Shown here piece after piece: positions 1 to 8,393 of a stretch of DNA of 64,000 nucleotides. The notes under the pieces are model-generated. The model was not told the DNA's origin and made no database searches. It saw only the letters and a list, made by a program, of their open reading frames with translations. The stretch comes from Bacteroidetes bacterium UBA2364 (lineage in GTDB: Bacteria; Bacteroidota; Rhodothermia; Rhodothermales; UBA2364): contig DDTM01000058.1 in the NCBI GenBank assembly GCA_002344075.1, positions 1-64,000 on the forward strand, in the 5' to 3' direction. The translations under genes were made by a program, and so were the position numbers. Each line of letters opens with the position of its first letter. Position 1 is the first letter of the stretch.

Positions 1-8
1 CTCCACAC

Positions 9-161
9 ATGTTCAAATTTAGTGAACTGTACCCAAAATACGGTCTTGGGGCTGTGAAAAACTTGTGGTTATTGATGAGTCTGATTCCGATAGCCCGAAC
101 GGTGAACCTTAATAAGCTCAAAGACTATGTCGGGGGAGTAAAGGTCATGCTTATGACATAA
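9..161 (+). pseudogene. possible transposase N-terminal remnant
   Basis: A 50-codon reading frame starts at an ATG close to the left window edge and ends at a TAA. Its product has the pattern FSELYPKYGLGAVKNL followed by ARTVNLNKLKDYVGG. As I recall, that resembles the N-terminal part of IS4-type transposases, which begin with a similar segment before the DDE domain. No DDE catalytic part follows, so this would be a broken remnant. No terminal inverted repeats or target duplication can be seen because the window starts here. The family assignment is from memory of sequence pattern and is weak. Confidence 0.35.
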
Positions 162-248
162 TGTTATAACACCATCGAAAATAGTCCTTATTTTTAATTC
201 AGCATCGTTTATGTATGGCTAACTCATTGGTTTTTGTTCCATAAACAC

Positions 249-1220
249 ATGAAATTACAGCATTTATCGGCTTTATTAGCGGTTGTTGATCATCATTTTA
301 ACCTCACGATAACAGCCCAGCACTTGTTTACAACCCAACCAGCCATTAGTAAATACATCACGCAATTAGAAGAAGATATTGGAGTATCCTTGTTTGAGCG
401 TCGGGGGAGAAGAATTTTGGGATTGTCTAAAGAAGGCGAGCAAGTGTATGAACATGCCCGACGGATGATGCAAGAAGTGGAAAATATTCGCAAGATTGCT
501 CAAATGTCCTCTTCACCGGAAACAGGACTGATTCGGATGGCCACTACGCATACACAGGCCCGTTATTATTTGCCGGCTCGTATTCCTCGGTATATGGCCC
601 AGCACCCCAATGTCAAAATGCAGTTATTCCAACATACGCCAGCACACAATGCCAAATTGTTGGCAGATGGCCAGGTAGATATTGCAATTTGTACAGAGGT
701 TTTATCGGATTTTAATGGGCTGTTAGCGATTCCGTGTTACCGATGGAATCGCTTGTTATTGGTTCCGCATGGACATCCTCTCACTGAAATTCCTTTGCTT
801 ACGCTGGCGGATATTGCAGCATATCCACTGATTTCCTACTCAATGGGGTTTACTGGAAGGGGGAAACTGGATCAAACGTTCCGTCAATCAGGCATCCATC
901 CCAATATTGTCATTACGGCCAGTGATGCCGATGTGATAAAAACCTATGTCCGACTAGGCTTGGGGGTGGGTATTGTTGCTGAAATGGCATATGAAAGTGG
1001 GGCAGACTTCGATTTTACGGCAATTTCGCTGGCCCACCTGTTTCCATCGGCTACCACATGGGTCGCTTATCAGAAACATCGGCTAATTTCGCGCTATATA
1101 TTTGATTTCATTCGTCAACTTTCACCCATGACGCGGCTAAGGTTCCGCGAGGGGGAAATATTGTATGAGCCTCATGAAGACCGAATTCCTTCCTATGACT
1201 TGTTGAGGGTTAACAAATAG
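249..1220 (+). CDS. cysB: CysB-type LysR family transcriptional regulator
   Basis: LysR-type regulator that closely follows E. coli CysB along its whole length, 323 residues against 324. The start MKLQHL matches the CysB start, so I use the ATG at 249 rather than a TTG at 234 in the same frame. The winged helix-turn-helix occupies roughly residues 1-60 (TAQHLFTTQPAISKYI). The effector domain contains the CysB-like blocks ATTHTQARY, CYRWNR, GFTGRGKLD and DADVIKTYVRLGLGVG. CysB proteins sense N- or O-acetylserine and control sulfate assimilation. No cys genes are adjacent, so its targets here are unknown. It sits upstream of the SARP-like gene and the PHA operon. Confidence 0.85.
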   Translation: MKLQHLSALLAVVDHHFNLTITAQHLFTTQPAISKYITQLEEDIGVSLFERRGRRILGLSKEGEQVYEHARRMMQEVENIRKIAQMSSSPETGLIRMATTHTQARYYLPARIPRYMAQHPNVKMQLFQHTPAHNAKLLADGQVDIAICTEVLSDFNGLLAIPCYRWNRLLLVPHGHPLTEIPLLTLADIAAYPLISYSMGFTGRGKLDQTFRQSGIHPNIVITASDADVIKTYVRLGLGVGIVAEMAYESGADFDFTAISLAHLFPSATTWVAYQKHRLISRYIFDFIRQLSPMTRLRFREGEILYEPHEDRIPSYDLLRVNK

Positions 1221-1386
1221 GATAAAGGATGATTGAATGGGTCTAAATTTGATTATATAAATAATCTTCTGTTTGGGCTTGCAGAACAGGGCCTTCGGTC
1301 TTATACTTCATCTGCAACTCCCCTGCATTTCATTGGTCGAAAAGTTCTTTTCGGCTGTCACGTGCTTATTATTGTAGCTGTAGTTG

Positions 1387-2154
1387 ATGTTATCTAAATC
1401 CCAGCGTCCAGGATTGTCTGTGCGGACATTGGGCGGTTTTGCAGTTTATGCCAGCGAAACCTGTCTCTCGCCTAATATCTGGAAGCGGGACAAAAGCCTT
1501 CAGTTGTTCCAGTATCTCCTTACCACAAAAGGGGCTTTTCGGCATCGGGAGATGATTACCGAGGCGCTTTGGCCGGAATTATCGGGCGAGGCATCGGAAC
1601 GCGACTTTAAAGTGGCCCTAAATGGCATCCAACAAGCGTTTAGAAACGTGGTGGAGCGGTCTGTGGTGGTTCGTAGTGGCGTGAGTTATGCCTTAGATGG
1701 CCAAGTTGTTGAAAGTGATGTGGTAGTTTTTGAGCAAAAGATTGCTTCGGGAATTCAAAACGTTCTGGTAGAAAAGGAATTGGCAACCGCATTGCTCCGA
1801 GAAGCCGTCATCCTTTATGAAGGTCCTTTTTTACCCGGGCGGCCCTATGAGGATTGGGCAAGTGAAACCCGTGAACGGCTTCATACCTTGGCGCTAAGTA
1901 CCATGACCACACTGGGGGAATCTGTATTGTCGGATAATCCAACCGAAGCGCTGCATTTGGCGCAACGGGTGATAGATTTTGAAAAAGGCTGGGAGGAGGC
2001 ATACCGATTGGCCATGCGAGCCTACGTCATTTTGGGAAACCGACCAATGGCCCTACGTGCCTATGAGAAGTGTGCTGATGTATTGGCGGACTTATACGAC
2101 GTGGAGCCGTTACCACAAACAACCCGCCTCTATGTGGACATAAAACAACTTTAA
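1387..2154 (+). CDS. SARP/BTAD-type transcriptional regulator
   Basis: About 255 residues. The N-terminal 95 or so look like an OmpR/SARP-type winged helix (LSVRTLGGFAVYASE, then MITEALWPELSGEASERDFKVALNGI). The rest matches the all-helical bacterial transcriptional activator domain, with LLREAVILYEGPFLPG and WEEAYRLAMRAYVILGNRPMALRAYEKC. This BTAD architecture is known from the AfsR/DnrI family and from other regulators outside actinomycetes. A TTG precedes the chosen ATG by one codon. It lies 73 bases upstream of the first small phasin-like gene on the same strand, so it may control the PHA operon; that link is inferred from position only. Confidence 0.8.
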   Translation: MLSKSQRPGLSVRTLGGFAVYASETCLSPNIWKRDKSLQLFQYLLTTKGAFRHREMITEALWPELSGEASERDFKVALNGIQQAFRNVVERSVVVRSGVSYALDGQVVESDVVVFEQKIASGIQNVLVEKELATALLREAVILYEGPFLPGRPYEDWASETRERLHTLALSTMTTLGESVLSDNPTEALHLAQRVIDFEKGWEEAYRLAMRAYVILGNRPMALRAYEKCADVLADLYDVEPLPQTTRLYVDIKQL

Positions 2155-2227
2155 TCAACTAACAACCGATTCGGTTTTGTAACCCATCTGTAACTGTCTT
2201 TTTTTACTTTCGCAACAGATAAAGAAT

Positions 2228-2758
2228 ATGAGCAAGCAAGACGATCTTTGGAAAGAACTGGAATCCGCGCAAAGCAAAGTAGTATCCTTCATGGTTCGCT
2301 TCACTCAACAATTGTGGCAGGACGAGAAAGGAGAGCCTCGTATCTCGTGGCGGGGAAGTGTGAAACATGTTCAAGGGGATGAAAATACCAATTTTACTGA
2401 CTTTGCAGAGGGCCTGTCTTTTATGCAGTCTCAACTTCAGGCGATTACCGAACAAACCCTTGAACGATACCGCATAGAAGGGCATCCCGCATCCAGCATG
2501 GAAGAAGGACTGAAGATATGGGAAGATGCCACCCGAAGATATACGGAGATGTGGGTGAGCGGTTGGCAACAAAGCCTTGCTGGTGCACAACAACTGAAGA
2601 CGCAAATGGACGAAGTGGTTCGAAAAACCATGACTCCTTGGCCGGAAGTAATCAATCCGGTGGTGTTGGTAGAACAAAACCGACAGCTAAAATCGGAAGT
2701 AGAAGCCTTGAAGGCACGGATTCTGGAATTGGAACGCAAACAAAAACCGGATACCTAA
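2228..2758 (+). CDS. small PhaE/PhaR-like coiled-coil protein, PHA operon
   Basis: A 176-residue soluble protein rich in Gln, Glu and Trp, with no signal peptide or membrane segment. Residues about 95-125 contain EEGLKIWEDATRRYTEMW, the kind of amphipathic Trp-containing helix also seen in PhaE. The last 30 residues form a coiled coil (LVEQNRQLKSEVEALKARI). It is the first gene of the PHA run, followed by a phasin-like gene, phaE and phaC. The context and the C-terminal coiled coil suggest a granule-associated protein or accessory PHA synthase subunit. No specific family is recognised with certainty. Confidence 0.6.
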   Translation: MSKQDDLWKELESAQSKVVSFMVRFTQQLWQDEKGEPRISWRGSVKHVQGDENTNFTDFAEGLSFMQSQLQAITEQTLERYRIEGHPASSMEEGLKIWEDATRRYTEMWVSGWQQSLAGAQQLKTQMDEVVRKTMTPWPEVINPVVLVEQNRQLKSEVEALKARILELERKQKPDT

Positions 2759-2824
2759 GTGTCAGTGTATTCCGGAATTCAAACTGCATAATGCTTTAAT
2801 TATCCATATAAACCGGAGAAAATT

Positions 2825-3223
2825 ATGACAAACGAAGTAAATAACGCTGTAAGAGAGACGGCCAAATGGTACGAAAATGCCTTGGTTGAAACCAAAGCCC
2901 AATTTGATCAGGCTGTAGTACAAGGCCAAGAACAAATGGATAAGAACATGACCGAAACCCAAGTGCTGTATGAAAAAGCATTTGCGGCTTTCACCAAGAA
3001 CCAAGAAACCGTGCAGTCAGCTACCAACGAGGCATTCGATAAGGTACTGGCTCTTCAGGCCCAAAACATGGCTTTTGCCTCGCAAATGGCCGAGAAAATG
3101 CAAGCGGCATGGCTGAAAGAAACAGAGTCCGCGTTTAATATGACGGAAACTTATCTTGCGCAGGTGCAAACCAATACCGAAAAGTTCACGAAGCTGGCCA
3201 CAGGCTTTTTTAAGCTGAACTAA
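2825..3223 (+). CDS. phasin-like PHA granule protein
   Basis: A 132-residue all-helical protein with no signal peptide, low hydrophobicity and many Gln, Glu, Ala and Asn residues, typical of phasins. Segments such as NEAFDKVLALQAQNMAFASQ and FTKLATGFFKLN resemble phasin helices that coat PHA granules. It lies 66 bases after the preceding small gene and about 125 bases before phaE. A perfect 10-base-pair hairpin follows it at 3258-3296, which could protect or partly terminate the upstream transcript and keep phasin levels above synthase levels. The role is inferred from composition and context. Confidence 0.65.
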   Translation: MTNEVNNAVRETAKWYENALVETKAQFDQAVVQGQEQMDKNMTETQVLYEKAFAAFTKNQETVQSATNEAFDKVLALQAQNMAFASQMAEKMQAAWLKETESAFNMTETYLAQVQTNTEKFTKLATGFFKLN

Positions 3224-3257
3224 TCGGCTCCAAGTAAAATAATAGCAGGGGACACTT

Positions 3258-3296
3258 TCTGGAGGGCAGAACGGCTTCGGCATTCGGCCCTCCAGA
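3258..3296 (+). promoter_or_regulatory. perfect 10-bp hairpin between phasin-like gene and phaE
   Basis: TCTGGAGGGC at 3258-3267 pairs perfectly with GCCCTCCAGA at 3287-3296 across a 19-base loop. A short TTTT occurs only several bases later, so it is not a classic intrinsic terminator. It may be an mRNA-stabilising 3' hairpin or a partial terminator within the PHA operon. Confidence 0.6.
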
Positions 3297-3350
3297 GGTA
3301 TTTTGTAAACTTTAATCGGTACAATGTAGTCCGGAAAGGAGCAAGTGAAG

Positions 3351-4475
3351 ATGTTTGAAGACGCAAGCCGCCAGTGGCAGAGCCTCTTGGAAACAGGATG
3401 GTCGCAGTGGCAGCAACAACTCACCCAAGCCATGCAGGGATTTGGCCAGAAAGAACCTTCGTGGGCTGCCGGAGTGCTCAAACAAGCAGAAAGTGCCCAA
3501 AGAGTATGGCTCTCGGCCATGCAAACCTTTGCTAATCAAGCAACCGATTTTTTGGAACGGGTAAAATCGCCGAAAGATTTCCCTGTTGCTTTTGCCGGAT
3601 ACCAGGAAGCGCTCAGCAAGCAATTCACCGACGCTGCTTCTAAGTTGCATGTAAACCTAAAAGATCATAATGCACTTTGGGAAGACTTTCTTTCGCATTA
3701 TAAAGCGTTCCAAGGTATGGGAAATGACTTTTTTGAGTCCTATAAAGCACCATCACAAGGATTTACTGCTCCTAACAACCCGGAAGAATGGATGCAGTCT
3801 GGCATCCGGTTTATGCAGCATCTATTTGATCAGGCCGGTGGGAAAACATTTGATGCTCCCGGACTGGGGATGATGCGCAATTATACGCATTTGGTCGGGC
3901 AGTCTATGAAAGCTTTCCGAGAGGAAAAGGAAGCTGAGCAGGTGTACCAGAAATTAGTTGCCAAAACATGGGCCTCGGTGGTGGCACAGATGACAAAAAC
4001 CGTCTGGGAAAGGGGACAAGAAGGCAAGCCCATTACGTCTTTAAGAGAACTTTCGCGGGTTTGGGCAGGCGTGACCGATGAGGTCTTTATGGATGTTTTT
4101 AAAACCGATGAATATGTTCAAAAGCAACTGAATTACCTGAATGCATCGTTCTGTTTCCGGCAAACTAAACGGGCACTCAACGAAGTCTTGTTAGAAGCCT
4201 ATGATCTTCCAACTCTTACCCAGGTGGATGATCTGATTGAGCGGGTCTATACCCTACGGAAGGTAGTGCGTGCCGCTGAACGTGGGCGCGCTACAGCGGA
4301 AAAAGAAGTGCAATTACTCAAGAAACAAGTATCAGAACAGGCGGAAGCCCTTGCAGGGATACAAGCCCAACTTCGGCTCATTCAGTTTCAAGAAACCGGA
4401 GCAAATGGGCAGGTAGAGCCAATGGTTCCTCCGAAAAAACGGACAACCCGAAAGCCAAAATCAGGGCTTTCTTAA
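3351..4475 (+). CDS. phaE: class III PHA synthase subunit PhaE
   Basis: About 374 residues, close to the usual PhaE length. The N-terminal half is Trp- and Gln-rich and helical (WQSLLETGWSQWQQQLTQ). The C-terminal half has the PhaE-type segment LPTLTQVDDLIERVYTLRK followed by a coiled coil and a basic tail (PPKKRTTRKPKSGLS). PhaE is the non-catalytic partner that activates PhaC in class III synthases. The start is the ATG at 3351 because AAGGAG at 3336-3341 is correctly spaced from it, while the in-frame GTG at 3345 is too close. The next gene, 163 bases downstream, is phaC. Confidence 0.85.
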   Translation: MFEDASRQWQSLLETGWSQWQQQLTQAMQGFGQKEPSWAAGVLKQAESAQRVWLSAMQTFANQATDFLERVKSPKDFPVAFAGYQEALSKQFTDAASKLHVNLKDHNALWEDFLSHYKAFQGMGNDFFESYKAPSQGFTAPNNPEEWMQSGIRFMQHLFDQAGGKTFDAPGLGMMRNYTHLVGQSMKAFREEKEAEQVYQKLVAKTWASVVAQMTKTVWERGQEGKPITSLRELSRVWAGVTDEVFMDVFKTDEYVQKQLNYLNASFCFRQTKRALNEVLLEAYDLPTLTQVDDLIERVYTLRKVVRAAERGRATAEKEVQLLKKQVSEQAEALAGIQAQLRLIQFQETGANGQVEPMVPPKKRTTRKPKSGLS

Positions 4476-4638
4476 TTTTCTTTTTCCTTAAACCCAGACA
4501 CATCGAAAAAAGACATTGATTTTATGTGATTTACCAATATGTCGGTTGATTGGATGATACAGGCTATCGTCTGCCACTCAGGAAATCAACGTTTGGAGAA
4601 ATAAACGCATGAAGCAATACTTGTTTTAGGGTGTACCA

Positions 4639-5736
4639 ATGATACATAAATCTATGATGGGCATACAACTTGATCCGGCAACTGTGATGAACGAGGTCAA
4701 TGAGGTTCGGCAAAAGATCAACCTTGGCATCGGATATTTAGGCAACATGAAGGAGTCCGAAATAAAAATTGGCCCTACCCCGTATGAAACCGTTTTTCAG
4801 ATAGACAAGGTGCGTTTGTTTAAATATGCACCCACTGTTTCCGGCAAAACCACCACTCCATTACTTATCAGTTATGCCTTGGTCAACCGCCCCACGATGG
4901 TGGACCTGCAAGAAGATCGCTCGTTAGTGAAAAACCTGCTCGATTTGGGCGTAACGGTGTATATGATTGATTGGGGATACCCCTCTCGCGCCGACCGATG
5001 CCTAACATTGGAGGACTACATTAATGGTTATATTGATGCCTGTGTGGATCACATCCGAGATAGTCACGACTTGGAAAAAATCAATCTATTGGGCATTTGT
5101 CAAGGTGGCGTGATGGCAACATGCTATACGGCCCTGCATCAAGATAAAATTGCCAACCTGATTACTATGGTGATGCCTGTGGATTTCCACATTGAACCGG
5201 ACGAAATAGGGGGATTGCTGAATTGTTGGATGAAGGATGCCAATGTGGACCTTATGGTGGATACTTTGGGCAATATGCCGGGCGATGTCATGAATTTTGG
5301 GTATTTATTACTCAAACCCTATGCGTTAGGTGTGCAAAAATATGTGGAGATGGTGGACGTTTTAGACAAGCCGAAAGCCCTTACCAATTTTATGCGGATG
5401 GAAAAGTGGATCTTTGATAGCCCAGATCAAGCAGGGGAAGCTTTCCGTTCGTTTAATAAACAATTTTATGTGGAAAACAAGTTCATCAAAGGGGAGGTCA
5501 TGATTGGAGAAGAACGGGTGGATTTGAAAAATATCACCATTCCGGTGTTAAATATTTATGCCGAACAAGATCACTTGGTACCGCCCAAGTCCACGCTCGC
5601 ATTAGGAAAACACATCGGATCCAAAGACTATACCGTACAATCATTTCCGGTGGGCCACATTGGGATGTACGTAAGTGGAAAGGTGCAGCAAAGTTTACCC
5701 CCAACGATTGTAAATTGGTTAAAAGAACGCACTTGA
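4639..5736 (+). CDS. phaC: class III poly(3-hydroxyalkanoate) synthase subunit PhaC
   Basis: A 365-residue alpha/beta-hydrolase-fold polyester synthase, near the 355 residues of the Allochromatium class III enzyme. The lipase-like box GICQGG carries the nucleophile Cys154. The other catalytic residues are Asp311 in EQDHLVPP and His340 in PVGHIGMY; the Asp-His spacing of 29 matches the known class III enzyme. It polymerises (R)-3-hydroxyacyl-CoA at the granule surface together with PhaE. The 163-base leader holds no other convincing gene. No obvious Shine-Dalgarno site precedes the ATG. Confidence 0.95.
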   Translation: MIHKSMMGIQLDPATVMNEVNEVRQKINLGIGYLGNMKESEIKIGPTPYETVFQIDKVRLFKYAPTVSGKTTTPLLISYALVNRPTMVDLQEDRSLVKNLLDLGVTVYMIDWGYPSRADRCLTLEDYINGYIDACVDHIRDSHDLEKINLLGICQGGVMATCYTALHQDKIANLITMVMPVDFHIEPDEIGGLLNCWMKDANVDLMVDTLGNMPGDVMNFGYLLLKPYALGVQKYVEMVDVLDKPKALTNFMRMEKWIFDSPDQAGEAFRSFNKQFYVENKFIKGEVMIGEERVDLKNITIPVLNIYAEQDHLVPPKSTLALGKHIGSKDYTVQSFPVGHIGMYVSGKVQQSLPPTIVNWLKERT

Positions 5737-5772
5737 TAACATTACACAATTCTACATAATGGAAAGGGGTTA

Positions 5773-5818
5773 AGCACCTTGTTCCTCCGATTTGGCAACG
5801 TTGGAGGGATAGGGTGCT
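5773..5818 (+). promoter_or_regulatory. hairpin between phaC and phaB
   Basis: AGCACC (5773-5778) plus CCTCC (5784-5788) can pair with GGAGG (5803-5807) plus GGTGCT (5813-5818), giving an interrupted stem around a 14-base loop. No U-run follows directly. It lies in the 154-base gap between phaC and phaB and may be an internal mRNA structure or weak terminator. Confidence 0.45.
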
Positions 5819-5890
5819 ACCGTCGTTTAATCTCAGTACGGCATGTAGATCTTTTTTAACACTTCACGATACATTCAGAGAGGTATAACC

Positions 5891-6601
5891 ATGTTAGGAC
5901 TCGAAGGCAAAGTCATTTTTGTAAGTGGCGGAAACCGTGGCATCGGTGCCGCTATTGTTAATTTGCTCGAAGAAATGGGCGCTAAAGTAGCCTACAATTA
6001 TCGTAGCGGGAAAGGCGAAAAAGGAACGGGATATGTGGCAAATGTCACAGATCCAGAGGAAATGACACAACTTATGGCCCAGATTGAACAAGATTTGGGG
6101 CCTATTTATGGTGTCGTCTGTAATGCCGGGATTACCCGCGATGCACTGGCCACCAAACTAACGACCAGTGATTGGAATGAGGTGGTGGATACCAACCTTA
6201 CGGGTGTCTGGAATACGATTCAGCCGAATTTGGCCGGGATGTATGAACGAAAAGAAGGCTCGGTAGTTCTTGTGAGTTCCATTGTAGGAGAACGGGGTAA
6301 TATCGGGCAGATCAATTATGCGGCAACAAAGGGAGCCGTTATTGCAATGGCGAAAACCCTTGCTCAAGAAGGCGCCCGGTATAAAGTCCGGGCAAATGTG
6401 GTCGCTCCTGGTTTTATCGAAACCGATATGACCAAGCCTATTCCAGAACCCGTGAAGGAGAAAATATATGCCCAAATTCCTATGAGGCGCTTTGGGAAGC
6501 CAGAGGAAATTGCTTGGGCAGTGGTGTACATGCTTTCCCCTGTTGCATCTAGCTTTGTAACTGGCCATGTTCTTTCTGTAAACGGTGGCCATTATATGTA
6601 G
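5891..6601 (+). CDS. phaB: acetoacetyl-CoA reductase (SDR family)
   Basis: A 236-residue short-chain dehydrogenase. The cofactor motif GGNRGIG is near residues 13-19, followed by CNAG, and the catalytic Ser and YAATK tetrad elements lie in VLVSSIVGERG and INYAATKGAV. The sequence is of FabG/PhaB type and ends in GGHYM. Position between phaC and phaA supports NADPH-dependent reduction of acetoacetyl-CoA to (R)-3-hydroxybutyryl-CoA for PHA. On sequence alone a fatty-acid FabG role cannot be excluded. Confidence 0.85.
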   Translation: MLGLEGKVIFVSGGNRGIGAAIVNLLEEMGAKVAYNYRSGKGEKGTGYVANVTDPEEMTQLMAQIEQDLGPIYGVVCNAGITRDALATKLTTSDWNEVVDTNLTGVWNTIQPNLAGMYERKEGSVVLVSSIVGERGNIGQINYAATKGAVIAMAKTLAQEGARYKVRANVVAPGFIETDMTKPIPEPVKEKIYAQIPMRRFGKPEEIAWAVVYMLSPVASSFVTGHVLSVNGGHYM

Positions 6602-6605
6602 AACC

Positions 6606-7076
6606 ATGGAAACAACTCTATTTGAACTTTGGCTCAAACAACTGCAACGTGTCTCTCAGGATCCAGAATGGTGGAACCAAGGAGTGTTGGAACCCCAAAA
6701 GGATGCCGCTTCAACTGTTTCAGAATGGCTGAATGATTGGAAGGCTGTACTTACCGGAACCAGAAACCCCGCTGAATTACAGAAAATGCAGGATGATTGG
6801 CATCGCGTAATGGGGGTTGTGCCGAGACAACGCTATTTGGATTTATTAGAAAAATACGATGCGCTTCAGCGGCAGCTCGAACTGACCGAGCAAGCCCTTA
6901 GGGCAGCAAAAGCCCCCACAACTGCCACTACCGACCACGAACCAAATGAACAAATAGTCAAGTCTTGGCAACAGATGGCGGAACAAACGTTGTCGCTACA
7001 AAGTGCATGGCTCAAAAATTTTTCTGGTGAAGAAACTCCTCCAAAGGGAGGGCATACAGAAGCCGAACTAGGTTAA
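6606..7076 (+). CDS. small PhaE-like protein, PHA operon
   Basis: About 156 residues, starting at the ATG four bases after the phaB stop; an ATG at 6585 in the same frame overlaps phaB and is less likely. The N-terminal half is Trp-rich (WLKQLQRVSQDPEWWNQG, WLNDWKAVL). The middle has VPRQRYLDLLEKYDALQRQL, resembling the C-terminal segment shared by PhaE and PhaR proteins, and the tail has another Trp/Gln helix. It looks like a shortened PhaE and may be an extra synthase subunit or granule protein. No signal peptide or membrane segment is present. Confidence 0.6.
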   Translation: METTLFELWLKQLQRVSQDPEWWNQGVLEPQKDAASTVSEWLNDWKAVLTGTRNPAELQKMQDDWHRVMGVVPRQRYLDLLEKYDALQRQLELTEQALRAAKAPTTATTDHEPNEQIVKSWQQMAEQTLSLQSAWLKNFSGEETPPKGGHTEAELG

Positions 7077-7121
7077 CTTAACTTAAGTCCATTATTTACT
7101 TTAACTTAAAAATATAAAAAA

Positions 7122-8315
7122 ATGCGCGAAGTGTATATCGTATCCGCAGTAAGGACGCCCATTGGACGTTTTGGCGGTTCACTAATGGAATATGGCGCTG
7201 TGGATCTGGCCTCCATCGTTATGAAAGCAGCGCTCGAAAAAGCTGGGGTTTCGCCTGAAAACCTAGACCTATATGTTTTTGGAAATGTATTGCGTGCTGG
7301 TTTGGGGCAATTGGTCCCGCGACAAGCAGCACTCAAAGCCGGAATTCCTGATTTCGTGGATGGCTATGCTGTTGATATGGTTTGTTCTTCTGGAATGATG
7401 TCGTTGATGAATGCAGCGACGGCCATTCGGGCGGGCGAGGCCGACTTGGTTCTTGCAGGCGGTACAGAATCTATGAGCAATGCTGGATATGTCCTTTCTG
7501 GAAGGGCACGTTGGGGTTATAAATACCTGACGCCTGCGAATGCGGAACCGTTGCAAGACATTATGCACCGCGATGGCTTGCAAGATGTGTTTACCGGAGA
7601 TGCAATGGGTAATCTGACAGAACAACTGGCCGCAGAAAACGGAGTGACTCGTGCTGATGTGGATGAAGTGGCGGCAATGTCTAACCATAGGGCTGCTACA
7701 GCGACGACCTCCGGGGCTTTTCTTGGAGAAATTGTACCCGTCTCATACAAGGTGAAGCGCGAAATGAAGACCTTGACAGCAGACGAAGGATTTCGGGCCG
7801 ATACCACGTTGGCATCTCTGGCTAGTTTACGACCAGCATTCCTCAAGGAAGGAATCCTTACCGCAGGAAACAGCAGCCAGATCAGTGATGGCGCAGCGGC
7901 TTTGTTGCTGGCTTCTAAAGAAGCGGTAGACAAATATGGCCTTACGCCTATGGCAAAAGTGACCGGAAGTTCTATTGCTGCCCATGCCCCCTATGCCTTT
8001 GCATCTGCACCAGTTCCGGCAGTGGAAAAGTTATTGGCACGAACCGGAAAAACCATTGCCGATATAGACCTGATCGAAAATAACGAAGCCTTTGCCGTGA
8101 ATAGTGTACTGTTTAACCGTAAACTCGGTATCCCATACGAAAAATTGAATGTGAACGGTGGGGCAATTGCCCTTGGGCATCCAATTGGGTGTTCTGGTGC
8201 ACGGATTATCGTGACGCTGGTACATTCCTTGCATCGTTTGGATAAACAAATTGGGCTGGCTTCTATTTGTCATGGAACCGGAGGTGGAACAGCCGTTTCC
8301 GTCGAGCGGGTATAA
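7122..8315 (+). CDS. phaA: acetyl-CoA acetyltransferase (thiolase)
   Basis: A 397-residue thiolase of biosynthetic type. The nucleophile is Cys88 in DMVCSSGMMS, and the C-terminal catalytic motifs ALGHPIGCSGARI and CHGTGGG are intact. It condenses two acetyl-CoA to acetoacetyl-CoA, the first step of PHA synthesis, feeding PhaB. It is the last gene of the PHA run and is followed directly by a strong intrinsic terminator. A 45-base AT-rich gap separates it from the small PhaE-like gene. Confidence 0.93.
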   Translation: MREVYIVSAVRTPIGRFGGSLMEYGAVDLASIVMKAALEKAGVSPENLDLYVFGNVLRAGLGQLVPRQAALKAGIPDFVDGYAVDMVCSSGMMSLMNAATAIRAGEADLVLAGGTESMSNAGYVLSGRARWGYKYLTPANAEPLQDIMHRDGLQDVFTGDAMGNLTEQLAAENGVTRADVDEVAAMSNHRAATATTSGAFLGEIVPVSYKVKREMKTLTADEGFRADTTLASLASLRPAFLKEGILTAGNSSQISDGAAALLLASKEAVDKYGLTPMAKVTGSSIAAHAPYAFASAPVPAVEKLLARTGKTIADIDLIENNEAFAVNSVLFNRKLGIPYEKLNVNGGAIALGHPIGCSGARIIVTLVHSLHRLDKQIGLASICHGTGGGTAVSVERV

Positions 8316-8331
8316 TATATCATACTAAGAA

Positions 8332-8363
8332 AAAGGCTGCTCTTTTCGGTGAGCAGCCTTTTT
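8332..8363 (+). terminator. intrinsic terminator of the PHA operon
   Basis: AAAGGCTGCTC pairs with GAGCAGCCTTT across an 8-base loop and is followed by a T-run. It lies just after phaA and before the convergent gene at 8394, and could serve both strands. Confidence 0.9.
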
Positions 8364-8393
8364 GATATACCTCATGTGGTTTCAGGAGGCGAA

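Noticed and set aside
2175..2212. TTTG ... TACTTTCG resembling a Bacteroidota promoter upstream of the first PHA gene
   Set aside because: Spacing of about 25 bases between the elements is larger than the usual -33/-7 distance, so it is not reported as a promoter.
2204..2677. A long minus-strand frame opposite the first small PHA gene
   Set aside because: It is antisense to a gene with clear coding character and has no family features.
4609..4629. A six-codon mini-ORF (MKQYLF) before phaC with a GGAG-like site upstream
   Set aside because: Too short to support as a leader peptide; no regulatory codon run or attenuator stem follows.
7074..7111. Repeated AACTTAA units before phaA
   Set aside because: Short AT-rich degenerate repeats; no protein-binding or repeat family can be supported.
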